Origin: an uncultured Lachnospiraceae bacterium
GTDB taxonomy: Bacteria > Bacillota_A > Clostridia > Lachnospirales > Lachnospiraceae
Length of the DNA: 64,000 nucleotides
Direction: 5' to 3'
Assembly (NCBI GenBank): GCA_902801585.1
Contig: CADCIU010000005.1
Span: forward strand, 47,877 to 111,876
Positions 38,348 through 47,041 of the stretch are shown here, piece after piece. The notes under the pieces were generated by a model, which saw nothing but the letters and a program-made list of their open reading frames with translations, did not search any database and was not told where the DNA came from. The position numbers and the translations under genes are program-made. The first letter of the stretch is position 1; each line of letters begins with the position of its first letter.

Positions 38348-39892
38348 TTATTTGCGGATCAACAGGGATTTCCCTGTCATTTCCTTGGGCTGTTCCATTC
38401 CCATGACATCGATCAGAGTGGGAACGATATCCGCCAGGACGCCGCCTTCGCGAAGCTCTACATCCTCATCGAAGTTTGCCAGAATGAACGGGACCGGATT
38501 CGTAGTATGTGCCGTGTGGGGCGCGCCTGTCTCATAGTTGATCATCTGCTCGCAGTTGCCGTGGTCAGCGCAGATGAAGAGAACGCCGTTCTCCTCCTTG
38601 ATCGCCTCGAGTGCCTTGCCGACACACTCATCGACAACTTCAACCGCCTTGATGGCTGCCGGAAGTACGCCTGTGTGGCCGACCATGTCGGGGTTCGCGA
38701 AATTGATGACGATCACGTCATACTTCTTCGAGTGGATCGCCTCTACCAGCTTGTCAAGAACGCCGTAAGCGCTCATCTCGGGCTTGAGATCGTAAGTGGG
38801 AACATCCTTGGGAGAGCGGACCAGAATTCTGTCCTCATCCTTGTTGGGAGTCTCCACGCCGCCGTTGAAGAAGAACGTGACGTGCGCATATTTCTCTGTC
38901 TCCGCGATCCTGGCCTGCTTCATGCCGTTAGCGGCCAGCCACTCGCCGAACGTATTGGTGACATCGACCTTCTTGAAGGCCACTTCCTTGTTCGGGATGT
39001 CCGGATCATAGTCCTTGAAGCAGACATACAGCACTTTCTTTCTGGGGCCTCTGTCAAAATAGTCAAACTCGTTGTCGCAGAAGCAGTGCGTGATCTCTCT
39101 CGCTCTGTCAGGGCGGAAATTGAAGAAGATGATGGAATCTCCGTCCTTGACGGTCGTGAGGGGCTTGCCGTCCTTGGTGATGACAGTGGGCTTGACGAAC
39201 TCGTCGTACTCGCCTCTCTCATAAGACGCCGTAATTGCCTCATGTGCGCTCTCCGCCGTCAGTCCTTCCCCCTTGGTCAGGGCATCATATGCTTTCTGAA
39301 CGCGGTCATAGTTGTTGTCTCTGTCCATTGCGTAATAGCGTCCGCTGATCATAGCGATCTGCCCTACGCCGATTTCTTTCTCCTTCTCCTCCAGCTGGGC
39401 AATATAGTCGATGCCGCTCTGAGGGGGTGTGTCTCTTCCGTCGAGGAAGCAGTCGACATAGACCCTGTCAAGTCCGTTGCGCTTGCACATCTCAAGGATG
39501 GCATACAAATGTGTAATGTGGCTGTGGACTCCGCCGTCAGACAGCAGACCGTAAATATGCAGATCGGAATTTCTCACCTTGCAGTTGTTGATGGCATCAA
39601 GGATCTCCGGGTTCTCAAAAAACTCACCGTCCTGAATCTCCTTGGTGATTCTTGTGAGCTCCTGATACACGATTCTCCCTGCTCCCATATTCATGTGGCC
39701 TACTTCGGAATTGCCCATCTGGCCGTCCGGAAGACCTACCGCCATTCCGCTGGCATACCCTTTCACAAAGGGCACATTCTCCATCAGACCGCTGACGACC
39801 GGCGTCTTCGCCATTGCGATGGCATTTGCCTCGGGATTGTCATTAAGTCCGTAGCCATCAAGGATCATTAATACTACTGGCCTTTGCTTCAT
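38348..39892 (-). CDS. gpmI: 2,3-bisphosphoglycerate-independent phosphoglycerate mutase
   Basis: 514 residues, the family norm. Metal-binding and catalytic motifs: LMILDGYGLN at the N-terminus, GNSEVGHMNMGAGR with the catalytic Ser, DGRDTPP, NFRPDRAREI, and NFANPDMVGHTG and CADHGNCE near the C-terminus. It interconverts 3- and 2-phosphoglycerate in glycolysis with two Mn ions. GAGGAG precedes ATG 39892. Single-gene unit with promoter at 39938-39966 and terminator at 38276-38303. Confidence 0.97.
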   Translation of the reverse strand: MKQRPVVLMILDGYGLNDNPEANAIAMAKTPVVSGLMENVPFVKGYASGMAVGLPDGQMGNSEVGHMNMGAGRIVYQELTRITKEIQDGEFFENPEILDAINNCKVRNSDLHIYGLLSDGGVHSHITHLYAILEMCKRNGLDRVYVDCFLDGRDTPPQSGIDYIAQLEEKEKEIGVGQIAMISGRYYAMDRDNNYDRVQKAYDALTKGEGLTAESAHEAITASYERGEYDEFVKPTVITKDGKPLTTVKDGDSIIFFNFRPDRAREITHCFCDNEFDYFDRGPRKKVLYVCFKDYDPDIPNKEVAFKKVDVTNTFGEWLAANGMKQARIAETEKYAHVTFFFNGGVETPNKDEDRILVRSPKDVPTYDLKPEMSAYGVLDKLVEAIHSKKYDVIVINFANPDMVGHTGVLPAAIKAVEVVDECVGKALEAIKEENGVLFICADHGNCEQMINYETGAPHTAHTTNPVPFILANFDEDVELREGGVLADIVPTLIDVMGMEQPKEMTGKSLLIRK

Positions 39893-39937
39893 GTGATTCT
39901 CCTCATTCCATTATTTATAGCAGTTACTTTTGAACGT

Positions 39938-39966
39938 ATTTTACTACGTTTGGAATGAATATTGAA
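39938..39966 (-). promoter_or_regulatory. Predicted promoter of gpmI
   Basis: On the minus strand: -35 TTCAAT (39961-39966), 17-nt spacer, -10 TAAAAT (39938-39943). The -10 lies inside an ACGTA...TACGT inverted repeat (39934-39949). Confidence 0.5.
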
Positions 39967-40007
39967 GTCCTGCGGCAAATTAATTTACAGTTCCTTCACA
40001 CACAGCA

Positions 40008-40436
40008 CTACTCTGTTTTGACATTTCTCAGAACCGTATAGATCCTCGTTTTTCCGACTCCCCTGAAATCCTTGATCATTTTATGGGTTTTTTCAAGATC
40101 CTCCGGGTCCTTGGCATAGAGCTTGAGCAAAAAATCGAAATCCCCGTTGATATAGCAGCACTCCGCAATTTCCGGGACCTCGTTCACCATCTGAGTGAAA
40201 TGGTCAAAATAGGAAGGATGCTCCAGGCTGACCTCCATAACTGCCTGCATGGCAAGTCCAAGGCTCTTCTTGTTTGTTTTGACCGTATATCCCAGTATAA
40301 CACCCTGGTTTTCCATCTTGCGGATACGTTCCAGTACAGCAGAGACTGAAAGGTTGATCTTGCGGCTGATCACTGACGCTTTTTCTCTGCTGTTTTCTTT
40401 CAAGCAGTTAAGTATTTCCAGATCCAGTATATCCAT
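40008..40436 (-). CDS. Lrp/AsnC-family transcriptional regulator
   Basis: 142 residues from ATG 40436 with GAAGGGAGAG upstream; the longer frame (19 codons) lacks a ribosome site. N-terminal winged helix-turn-helix (LDLEILNCLKENSREKASVISRKINLSVSAVLERIRKME) and C-terminal RAM/AsnC ligand domain (about 65-140). Members form octamers that sense amino acids and control amino-acid genes. The target is unknown; proB upstream on the same strand is a candidate by position only. Confidence 0.9.
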   Translation of the reverse strand: MDILDLEILNCLKENSREKASVISRKINLSVSAVLERIRKMENQGVILGYTVKTNKKSLGLAMQAVMEVSLEHPSYFDHFTQMVNEVPEIAECCYINGDFDFLLKLYAKDPEDLEKTHKMIKDFRGVGKTRIYTVLRNVKTE

Positions 40437-40535
40437 GGTCTCTCCCTTCATCGACGAGCAGATCAATATGTTTTGCAGAAAATTTGTACTCAATACACAA
40501 AAACGACAGATTATGGCTATGAAAAATGCGCCATG

Positions 40536-40563
40536 AATACAAGATTCACGACGCCTTTGTCAA
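40536..40563 (-). promoter_or_regulatory. Predicted promoter of the Lrp/AsnC regulator
   Basis: On the minus strand: perfect -35 TTGACA (40558-40563), 16-nt spacer, -10 TGTATT (40536-40541), leaving a leader of about 95 nt before ATG 40436. Confidence 0.5.
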
Positions 40564-40686
40564 CTCATGCATATATTATGTGTTTCTCGATTATTTTAAA
40601 ATGATTTTTTTTATTCTCAATGATCGAATAGATTGTACTAAAAACGGAACATAATGATAATATTTAATATCACACTCGCTCGTTCT

Positions 40687-41478
40687 TTATTTGTGTCCTT
40701 TGAACAGTGTTCCTACAGGCTCTCCGCTGATCACCTTGTAGAGAATCTCAGGGTTCTTTCCGTTCATCACGATCGTATCGATCCCCTGCGCCGTCGCAAG
40801 GTCAGCCGCCTGAAGCTTGGTGCGCATTCCGCCCGTTCCTCTGCGTGAACCGGCGCCGCCCGCGAGTTTGTAGACACTCTCGTCGATCCTGTCGATCTGT
40901 CCGATCAGTTTCGCATCTTTGTAGAGCCGGGGATCCTTGTCGAAGAATCCGTCGATATCCGAGAGGATCACAAGCTTATCTGCCTGGCATAAAACGGACA
41001 CGACCGCAGAGAGCACATCGTTGTCGCTGAAGAGCCTCTCCTCCGACTCGATCTCCGTGTAGCTCACGGAATCGTTCTCGTTGACGACGGGAATGACTCC
41101 CTGCTCCAGAAGAGCCGAGAATGTATTGCTCAGATTCTCTTTCTTCTCCTCCTGTGTGATATCCTCTGCGTTGAGGAGGATCTGTGCCACCGTTTTATCA
41201 TAGTAACCGAAGAATTTATCGTACAGGAACATATTCGTGCACTGGCCCACCGCCGCCGCGGCCTGTTTCATTCTCATTGTCTTCGGCTTTTCCTTTAAAT
41301 GCATTTTGTTGGCGCCGACTGCAATAGCTCCCGAAGAGACCAGGATCACTTCATGCCCCATGTTCTGAATATCCGACAGGACCATCGCAAGCTTTTCCAT
41401 TGTGCGAAGGTTGCTGTTTCCCAGTTCGTTTGTGAGGGTCGAAGTTCCGACTTTGATTACAATTCTGTCTCTTTTCAC
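40687..41478 (-). CDS. proB: Glutamate 5-kinase (short form without PUA domain)
   Basis: 263 residues. Amino-acid kinase fold: VIKVGTSTLTN, ILVSSGAIAVGANKM, PVVNENDSV and the C-terminal GTGGMRTKLQAA. It phosphorylates glutamate, the first step of proline synthesis. The C-terminal RNA-binding-like PUA domain found in E. coli ProB (about 100 residues) is absent, as in several other bacteria. Start is GTG 41478 with AAAGGAT upstream. proA, normally the next gene, is not in this window. Confidence 0.94.
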   Translation of the reverse strand: MKRDRIVIKVGTSTLTNELGNSNLRTMEKLAMVLSDIQNMGHEVILVSSGAIAVGANKMHLKEKPKTMRMKQAAAAVGQCTNMFLYDKFFGYYDKTVAQILLNAEDITQEEKKENLSNTFSALLEQGVIPVVNENDSVSYTEIESEERLFSDNDVLSAVVSVLCQADKLVILSDIDGFFDKDPRLYKDAKLIGQIDRIDESVYKLAGGAGSRRGTGGMRTKLQAADLATAQGIDTIVMNGKNPEILYKVISGEPVGTLFKGHK

Positions 41479-41519
41479 AATTTATCCTTTCATCTGTATG
41501 GTCATCCGTCCGGTGACGC

Positions 41520-43019
41520 TCATTCATAGAATATGATGATCGCTGTTCCGGTCTCGACTGCGTTATAGATCTCCTCAGCTGCATATAAAGGCAGATTGAC
41601 GCACCCGTGGGATCCGTTTCCTCTGTAAATACTCCCGCCAAAATAGTACCGCCAGGTCGCATCGTGAAGCCCCTGCCCCTCGTAGAACGGCATCCAGTAG
41701 TTGACTTCTTCCTCGTACTCACTGTCTCCCTGGCCTCCGGTCAGTACCGACGGGCTCTCTTTGTAGGCAAGGGGATAGCAGCCGACATGCGTTCCGCGGT
41801 CTTTGGTCACATCGCCGGACACGCAGTCTGTCTCGATATACAGCTCACCGTCCTTGTAATACCAGACATGCTGCGCTGTCAGATCCACCTCGATGTAGGT
41901 GCCGGCGAGATCATCATGTCCGTTCCTTCTCAGATAATAGGGGTTTCCCCAGGAGTTGGCCTCCAGATAAAGCGGTTCCCTCTCGACATGGCTTCCTGAC
42001 TCGATATCTTCTCGGATCTGCTCTGCCTCATCCTCCTGAAGGATCGTATAGCCGTAATCATTGCGCCCTGCAGGGATCATGATCTCTCCTGCCAGCGTCG
42101 ATTCAAACGTTCTCTCCTCATAGCGGGTGTTATATTCCGAGGCAAGCTCCTCGACAAAGCTCTCTATCTTTTCATCGCTCAATTCCGCTTTTCCGTCCTC
42201 AATATCCATCAGTTCAGAAAGTGCCAGAAGGTCATAACTCACCTTTTCCTCGCCGAACACATATGTCAGACCTGCTCCAGCAAATTCGTTGATCGCGTCG
42301 CGCTTTGCGATGAGTTCCTTGTTGTCCCTGTAGATCTGAGGCTTTTCGCAGAGCTCCTTGGGAAATTCAAAACTCCGGTCCAGCCCTTCCCCGCCGAAGA
42401 TCGTCTCCTCCACGCATTCCTTCACAAAATCCCGGAGCCGGCTCTCTGAGATCTCGTTGCCTTCGATCTCTGGCGCGATCACCAGCTGATCCTGCTTCTC
42501 ATCATAGGAAAGCTCTGCGTTCTTTGAAGGGTATCTCGCCACCTTCAGGTTCTTTACCTGTACCGCCTCTTCAAAAGCAGCTTCGTCGAGCTCGGGTTTT
42601 GCTTCGATCTCGCACGCGAACTTGTCGAATATACTCCTTAACACGGACATCCTGTCGCCCTTCATGGTGTCGTAGGCTGTCTGAAGTGTTTCCCTGAGCC
42701 GGTCCTCATCTATTCTATAGCCGTAATATGCGGCATTACCTTCCAGATCCGTCTCTGAGCCCTCTGTAATGACGATCTTCGAATCATCATACTTGCGCAT
42801 GACCTGCTCAGCTGCTTCCTCCACCGTGAGTCCGTAAATATCCTCTCCCTCTGCGGTGGTCCCCTTCAGAAATCCCTCATTGGCAGTCTCACAATAGAAT
42901 CTGTAACCGTAATATGAGGCTTCTCCCAGCAGGGCAGATACTGCGCAGACCGCTGCAAAGCCGACCCACAGCTTTGCACCTCCGGGACGTCTGTGACGGC
43001 GTCCTCCCGTATCGATCAT
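41520..43019 (-). CDS. L,D-transpeptidase with YkuD domain, membrane-anchored
   Basis: 499 residues from ATG 43019, 8 nt after AGGAGG; an ATG two codons earlier is too close to it. One N-terminal membrane helix (about 18-37), a long region with putative peptidoglycan-binding repeats (about 55-360), and a C-terminal YkuD domain with the active site HGCVN (in GNGSHGCVNLPLYAAEEIY). Such enzymes make 3-3 cross-links or attach proteins to DAP-type peptidoglycan, consistent with the MurE in this window. It has its own promoter at 43050-43078. Confidence 0.92.
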   Translation of the reverse strand: MIDTGGRRHRRPGGAKLWVGFAAVCAVSALLGEASYYGYRFYCETANEGFLKGTTAEGEDIYGLTVEEAAEQVMRKYDDSKIVITEGSETDLEGNAAYYGYRIDEDRLRETLQTAYDTMKGDRMSVLRSIFDKFACEIEAKPELDEAAFEEAVQVKNLKVARYPSKNAELSYDEKQDQLVIAPEIEGNEISESRLRDFVKECVEETIFGGEGLDRSFEFPKELCEKPQIYRDNKELIAKRDAINEFAGAGLTYVFGEEKVSYDLLALSELMDIEDGKAELSDEKIESFVEELASEYNTRYEERTFESTLAGEIMIPAGRNDYGYTILQEDEAEQIREDIESGSHVEREPLYLEANSWGNPYYLRRNGHDDLAGTYIEVDLTAQHVWYYKDGELYIETDCVSGDVTKDRGTHVGCYPLAYKESPSVLTGGQGDSEYEEEVNYWMPFYEGQGLHDATWRYYFGGSIYRGNGSHGCVNLPLYAAEEIYNAVETGTAIIIFYE

Positions 43020-43049
43020 TGTCATAACCTCCTAATGAAATCGAAACTA

Positions 43050-43078
43050 ATATTAACACGATTCGAAATCCCCGTAAA
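43050..43078 (-). promoter_or_regulatory. Predicted promoter of the L,D-transpeptidase gene
   Basis: On the minus strand: -35 TTTACG (43073-43078), 17-nt spacer, -10 TAATAT (43050-43055). Confidence 0.5.
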
Positions 43079-43116
43079 TTATCTTTTTCATCCTATGTCC
43101 GCAAAACAACATAAAA

Positions 43117-43136
43117 AAAGGACCGGCCGGTCCTTT
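43117..43136 (-). terminator. Rho-independent terminator after the ANTAR gene
   Basis: A perfect 20-bp palindrome, AAAGGACCGGCCGGTCCTTT, directly after the ANTAR stop codon and followed on the minus strand by a run of T. Confidence 0.8.
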
Positions 43137-43140
43137 AAGA

Positions 43141-43401
43141 TCAATCGCGTCCGTATAATAAAAGAAATTTCTCAGATGCTTCAATGAGATCGGTCCCCGC
43201 GTCCATAGCGCGCTTTTGAAGGTATTTATGTGCCTCCGGCTCCGTCATGCGAAACTGCGCCATGACTGATCTTTTAGCTTCCTCCAATGTCTTCAGATCC
43301 CGCTGTGACCGGTTTCGGGAAGAGGATATTCCCGCCCGGCTTCCGTCCTTTCTGCTGCCTTTATTCCCGGATTGGTCATTCTTTTTCATTTTCCGATTCA
43401 T
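43141..43401 (-). CDS. Small stand-alone ANTAR-domain RNA-binding protein
   Basis: About 86 residues. The first ~40 are basic and low complexity; the rest (LEEAKRSVMAQFRMTEPEAHKYLQKRAMDAGTDL and on) matches the three-helix ANTAR fold, which binds paired hexaloop hairpins in mRNA leaders to prevent termination. No receiver or GAF domain is present. The start is uncertain: ATG 43401 (used here), ATG 43389 or TTG 43410, none with an ideal ribosome site. It is divergent from type III glutamine synthetase. In Clostridium an ANTAR regulator (NitR) sits beside this enzyme, which suggests a role in nitrogen control. A possible promoter (TTGTAT, 18 nt, TACTAT) lies upstream. Confidence 0.8.
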   Translation of the reverse strand: MNRKMKKNDQSGNKGSRKDGSRAGISSSRNRSQRDLKTLEEAKRSVMAQFRMTEPEAHKYLQKRAMDAGTDLIEASEKFLLLYGRD

Positions 43402-43642
43402 GCTCCGCAATGATTGTTTTGTCGATTATTATCTTCGGATTTTTCTGATACCAATAGTATCATCTATGTACTCGTGTATACAATATGGTGATTTTTTTCC
43501 GTGTTTTTTTTCGTTTATGGCTTTTTTCGTGAAAATTTCCACGTGTATTTGTGTTAATATGATAATTGTTTTATTTGAAAATCATCTCTGGCGAAATAAG
43601 GGGGTTCTCCGACAGAGAATTTGATAAACAGGAGGAATTATT
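43402..43642. promoter_or_regulatory. Divergent control region between ANTAR gene and glnN
   Basis: 241 bp, AT-rich. On the plus strand a -10 TAATAT is at 43555-43560 without a clear -35; an imperfect palindrome CGTGAAAATTTCCACG lies at 43528-43543, just upstream. The predicted glnN leader contains a stem TCTCTG (43585-43590) / CAGAGA (43613-43618) with a 22-nt loop right before the ribosome site. No T-run follows it. Confidence 0.45.
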
Positions 43643-45736
43643 ATGATCAATGAGTCCAGGCATTTCCCGGAACTCTTCGGCAGCATGGTATTTAATGAGG
43701 AGACCATGAAGGAACGTCTGTCACCGAGCTGTTACAACCAGTGGAAGCAGAGCGTCAGTGACGGCACTCCCTTAGAGATCTCCACCGCCAATGAGATCGC
43801 AGAAGCTATGAAACAGTGGGCAGTCGAACACGGCGCCACACACTACACCCACTGGTTCCAGCCCATGACCGGAGTCACGGCGGAGAAGCATGACAGTTTC
43901 ATTTCCCCCGCGGAAAAAGGACGGATCGTCCTCGAGTTTTCCGGCAAGGAGCTTGTTCGCGGTGAACCCGACGCCTCCTCCTTCCCCTCCGGCGGACTCA
44001 GGGCGACGTTCGAAGCAAGGGGCTATACGGCGTGGGATCCCACCTCTTTTGCTTTTATTAAAGAAAAATCTCTCTGTATTCCCACCATTTTCTGCTCTTA
44101 CTCCGGACACGCGCTCGATAAGAAGACCCCTCTTCTTCGTTCCATGGATGCCGTCAGCAAGCAGGCTGTGCGCATTCTCCGTCTCTTCGGAGATACGACG
44201 ACTACAAGGGTCATCGCCCAGGTCGGCGCCGAGCAGGAGTACTTCCTATTGGATAAAAAGCTCTATAACCGGAGAGAAGACCTGATCATGACCGGCAGGA
44301 CGCTCTTCGGCTCAAAGCCGCCCAGAGGCCAGGAACTGGAAGATCACTATTTTGGCGCGATCCGCCCCAGAGTTGCTGCCTACATGCAGGATCTGGACAA
44401 TGAACTCTGGAAGCTCGGCGTACTCTCCAAGACAAAGCACAACGAAGTCGCACCTTCACAGCACGAGATGGCTCCGATCTACAGCGACGCCAACTCTGCA
44501 TGTGATCAGAATCAGATCACTATGGAGATCATGAAAAAGGTGGCGGACAGGCACGGGCTCGTGTGCCTTCTGCACGAAAAGCCCTTCGCCGGCGTCAACG
44601 GCTCAGGCAAGCACGACAACTGGTCACTTGGGACCGACGGGGGAAGCAATCTCTTTAAGCCCGGTTCAACACCGCGGCAGAACGCCCGGTTCCTCCTCTT
44701 TCTGACTGCCTTTATCAAAGGCGTTGACGAATACCAGGATATGCTGCGCGCTACGGTCGCGACGCCCGGAAATGATCACCGTCTCGGCGCGCAGGAAGCG
44801 CCGCCGGCTGTCGTATCCATCTTCCTCGGAAGCGAACTGAGCGCCGTCGTCGACTCCATCATCCACGATACGACCATGAAGGGAAGCGGCAGGCGCAATC
44901 TCGATATCGGCGTAGACGTCATGCCTCCGATCCCGCAGGACAACACCGACAGGAACCGCACATCTCCTATGGCCTTCACCGGCAACAAGTTCGAATTCCG
45001 TATGCCCGGTTCCTCGCTCTCGATCTCCGGTCCCAATATCGTGCTCAACACGATGATGGCCCACGAGCTCATGCTGTTCGCAGACGAACTGGAGAATTCC
45101 GAGAACTTCGACAAGGATGTGGCGTCTCTCATTCGAAGAGAACTGACCGCGCACAGGCGGATCATCTTCGACGGCAACGGCTACGATGAGTCCTGGCTTG
45201 CGGAAGCGAAGCTGCGCGGACTCTCCAATTTCTCCACGGCCGTGGATGCCCTTCCCGCTTATATCGATGAGAAGAACATCCGCCTCTTCACAGATCACGC
45301 CATCTACACGCGGGAAGAAGTTCACGCGCGTTATAATATCCATGTGGAGAACTACACAGCGACCATAGAGATTGAAGCGCGGACCATGATCGACATGCTT
45401 CGCAAAGATATACTGCCCGCCGTCTCCGAATACGGCACCTCTCTCTGCAGAGGGCTTGAAAAGCGCAGCCGTCTCGGCTTCCCCTCCAAATATGAGGAGA
45501 ACAACGCGCGCAATAACTGCATGCTGTCCGACTGCCTGCACGACGCCTGCATCAAGCTGGAAAAAGATCTTCGGGAAGTTCCTGCAGATCCCGAGGCTGC
45601 AATGCGCTTCTGTCACGATGTGATCGTGCCGGATATGAATGAATGCCGCAGCTTTGCAGACGAACTGGAAACCATTACCGAGCGGACTGCCTGGCCTTTC
45701 CCGACCTACTCCGATCTCCTATTCAGCGAGGGCTGA
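43643..45736 (+). CDS. glnN: Glutamine synthetase type III
   Basis: 697 residues, the size of GSIII dodecamers (GSI is about 450). Family features: the N-terminal FGSMVFNEETMKERL, THYTHWFQPMTG, GAEQEYFLLDKK, NEVAPSQHEMAPIY, NGSGKHDNWSLGT and RLGAQEAPPA. It makes glutamine from glutamate, ammonia and ATP in the cytoplasm. ACAGGAGGAATT precedes ATG 43643. A CDF transporter follows after 28 bp. Confidence 0.97.
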   Translation: MINESRHFPELFGSMVFNEETMKERLSPSCYNQWKQSVSDGTPLEISTANEIAEAMKQWAVEHGATHYTHWFQPMTGVTAEKHDSFISPAEKGRIVLEFSGKELVRGEPDASSFPSGGLRATFEARGYTAWDPTSFAFIKEKSLCIPTIFCSYSGHALDKKTPLLRSMDAVSKQAVRILRLFGDTTTTRVIAQVGAEQEYFLLDKKLYNRREDLIMTGRTLFGSKPPRGQELEDHYFGAIRPRVAAYMQDLDNELWKLGVLSKTKHNEVAPSQHEMAPIYSDANSACDQNQITMEIMKKVADRHGLVCLLHEKPFAGVNGSGKHDNWSLGTDGGSNLFKPGSTPRQNARFLLFLTAFIKGVDEYQDMLRATVATPGNDHRLGAQEAPPAVVSIFLGSELSAVVDSIIHDTTMKGSGRRNLDIGVDVMPPIPQDNTDRNRTSPMAFTGNKFEFRMPGSSLSISGPNIVLNTMMAHELMLFADELENSENFDKDVASLIRRELTAHRRIIFDGNGYDESWLAEAKLRGLSNFSTAVDALPAYIDEKNIRLFTDHAIYTREEVHARYNIHVENYTATIEIEARTMIDMLRKDILPAVSEYGTSLCRGLEKRSRLGFPSKYEENNARNNCMLSDCLHDACIKLEKDLREVPADPEAAMRFCHDVIVPDMNECRSFADELETITERTAWPFPTYSDLLFSEG

Positions 45737-45764
45737 TCACGGATCACTATACCCGAGGACAGAT

Positions 45765-46925
45765 ATGATCACAATTTTATCAAGACTGTTCATCCCGAAC
45801 TGCGAAAATACCGACCTGCCTGAGGTGAGGCGCCGCTACGGCGTCCTCTCCGGCACTGTCGGTATTTTTCTGAATCTGATGCTGTTTGCCGGAAAGCTGA
45901 CCGCCGGACTCCTTGTACACTCCGTGTCGATCACTGCAGATGCTTTCAACAACCTCTCCGACGCCGCTTCGAGCGTGATCACGCTCATAGGGTTCAGATT
46001 CGCCGGTAAAAGGCGCGATCGGAACCATCCCTTCGGCCACGGCCGCGCGGAATACCTCACGGGACTTCTCGTGAGCGTTTCTATTGTCCTTATGGGATTT
46101 GAACTTGCCAAAACATCGCTGGCGAGGATTCTGACTCCCGAATCCGTCCGCTTTTCCTCAGTCGCTGCCGCGATCCTTGCAGTCTCCATACTGATCAAGT
46201 TTTATATGTACTTCTACAATCGCCGTCTCTCCGACAGGATTGCAAGCGTCGCACTGCGTTCCACTGCCATGGATTCTCTCAGTGACTGTATCTCCACCGG
46301 TGCTGTTCTCATCTGTCAGATCCTCTCCTTATGGCTTAATCTGCATCTGGATGGCTGGTGCGGTCTTGCCGTCTCCCTCTTTATCCTCAGGACGGGAGTC
46401 GTCACTATGATCGAGACTGCCGGTCCGCTTCTCGGCAATGCGCCGGACCCGGAACTGTCCGCCCGCATTACAGATCTTGTCCTGCGCACCGAGGGAATCC
46501 TGGATATGCATGATCTCCTGATCCATGACTACGGTCCGGGCCATCTCATGGTCTCTCTGCACGCGGAAGTCCCTGCGGATCTCACTCTTTTACAGGCGCA
46601 CGAGATCATTGACCGTCTCGAGACCGCCCTGAATAAAGAATTCGGGGTCGAGTGCGTCATCCACATCGATCCGATCGATGTGAGCGATCAGGAAGCCGTT
46701 GCAATGAAGAAATGCATTCTGACAAAGCTTCGCTCTCTCCACCCTGATGCCGGCCTGCACGACTTCCGGATCCTTCGGAGCGAAGAAATTCCCGTTGTCT
46801 CCTTCGATGCGCTCATACCTTACTCCATAAAAGCTGATGACGAAGATGTTCTCCGTATGCTTACAGAGTTCCTTTCGGACAATTATCCCGGGTACGACCG
46901 CCGGATCCGGATCGACAGGATATAA
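45765..46925 (+). CDS. Cation diffusion facilitator (CDF) family metal transporter
   Basis: 386 residues from ATG 45765, which has CCCGAGGAC upstream; the open frame begins 42 codons earlier, inside glnN. Six membrane segments (about 30-220) carry the metal sites DAFNNLSD (first HD/DD-type pair) and HPFGHGRAEY in the TM2-TM3 loop. The cytoplasmic C-terminal domain (about 230-386) is longer than usual. The family exports Zn, Mn, Fe or Co in exchange for protons; the metal cannot be told here. It follows glnN closely and could be co-transcribed. Confidence 0.92.
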   Translation: MITILSRLFIPNCENTDLPEVRRRYGVLSGTVGIFLNLMLFAGKLTAGLLVHSVSITADAFNNLSDAASSVITLIGFRFAGKRRDRNHPFGHGRAEYLTGLLVSVSIVLMGFELAKTSLARILTPESVRFSSVAAAILAVSILIKFYMYFYNRRLSDRIASVALRSTAMDSLSDCISTGAVLICQILSLWLNLHLDGWCGLAVSLFILRTGVVTMIETAGPLLGNAPDPELSARITDLVLRTEGILDMHDLLIHDYGPGHLMVSLHAEVPADLTLLQAHEIIDRLETALNKEFGVECVIHIDPIDVSDQEAVAMKKCILTKLRSLHPDAGLHDFRILRSEEIPVVSFDALIPYSIKADDEDVLRMLTEFLSDNYPGYDRRIRIDRI

Positions 46926-46929
46926 TAGC

Positions 46930-46955
46930 AATCGAGCAGGACGTCCTACTCGATT
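46930..46955 (+). terminator. Inverted repeat after the CDF gene
   Basis: AATCGAGCAGGAC / GTCCTACTCGATT, a 13-bp inverted repeat with one mismatch, 5 bp past the CDF stop. It lacks a T-run, so termination is uncertain. Confidence 0.35.
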
Positions 46956-47017
46956 GACCATTGGCCGCAGGGTGCCTCTTCGTGCAGGCACGAGATGCGT
47001 CCTACGGCTTATCGCAC

Positions 47018-47041
47018 AAAAAAGCGGCCTCTTCAGCCGCT
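47018..47041 (-). terminator. Rho-independent terminator of thiN
   Basis: On the minus strand the stem AGCGGC / GCCGCT with a short loop is followed by six T. The stem begins inside the thiN stop codon. Confidence 0.75.

Noticed and set aside
38324..39871. A 515-codon open frame on the plus strand opposite gpmI
   Set aside because: It lies fully antisense to gpmI, whose catalytic motifs are intact; its translation has no recognisable family pattern and no ribosome site. Long antisense frames arise here from codon bias.
43585..43618. Hairpin in the glnN leader as an ANTAR target
   Set aside because: ANTAR targets have two stems with six-base loops bearing conserved A and G; here only one 6-bp stem with a 22-nt loop is seen and no T-run follows.
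44666..45616. A 316-codon minus-strand frame opposite glnN
   Set aside because: Shadow of the glutamine synthetase gene; no domain or ribosome site.
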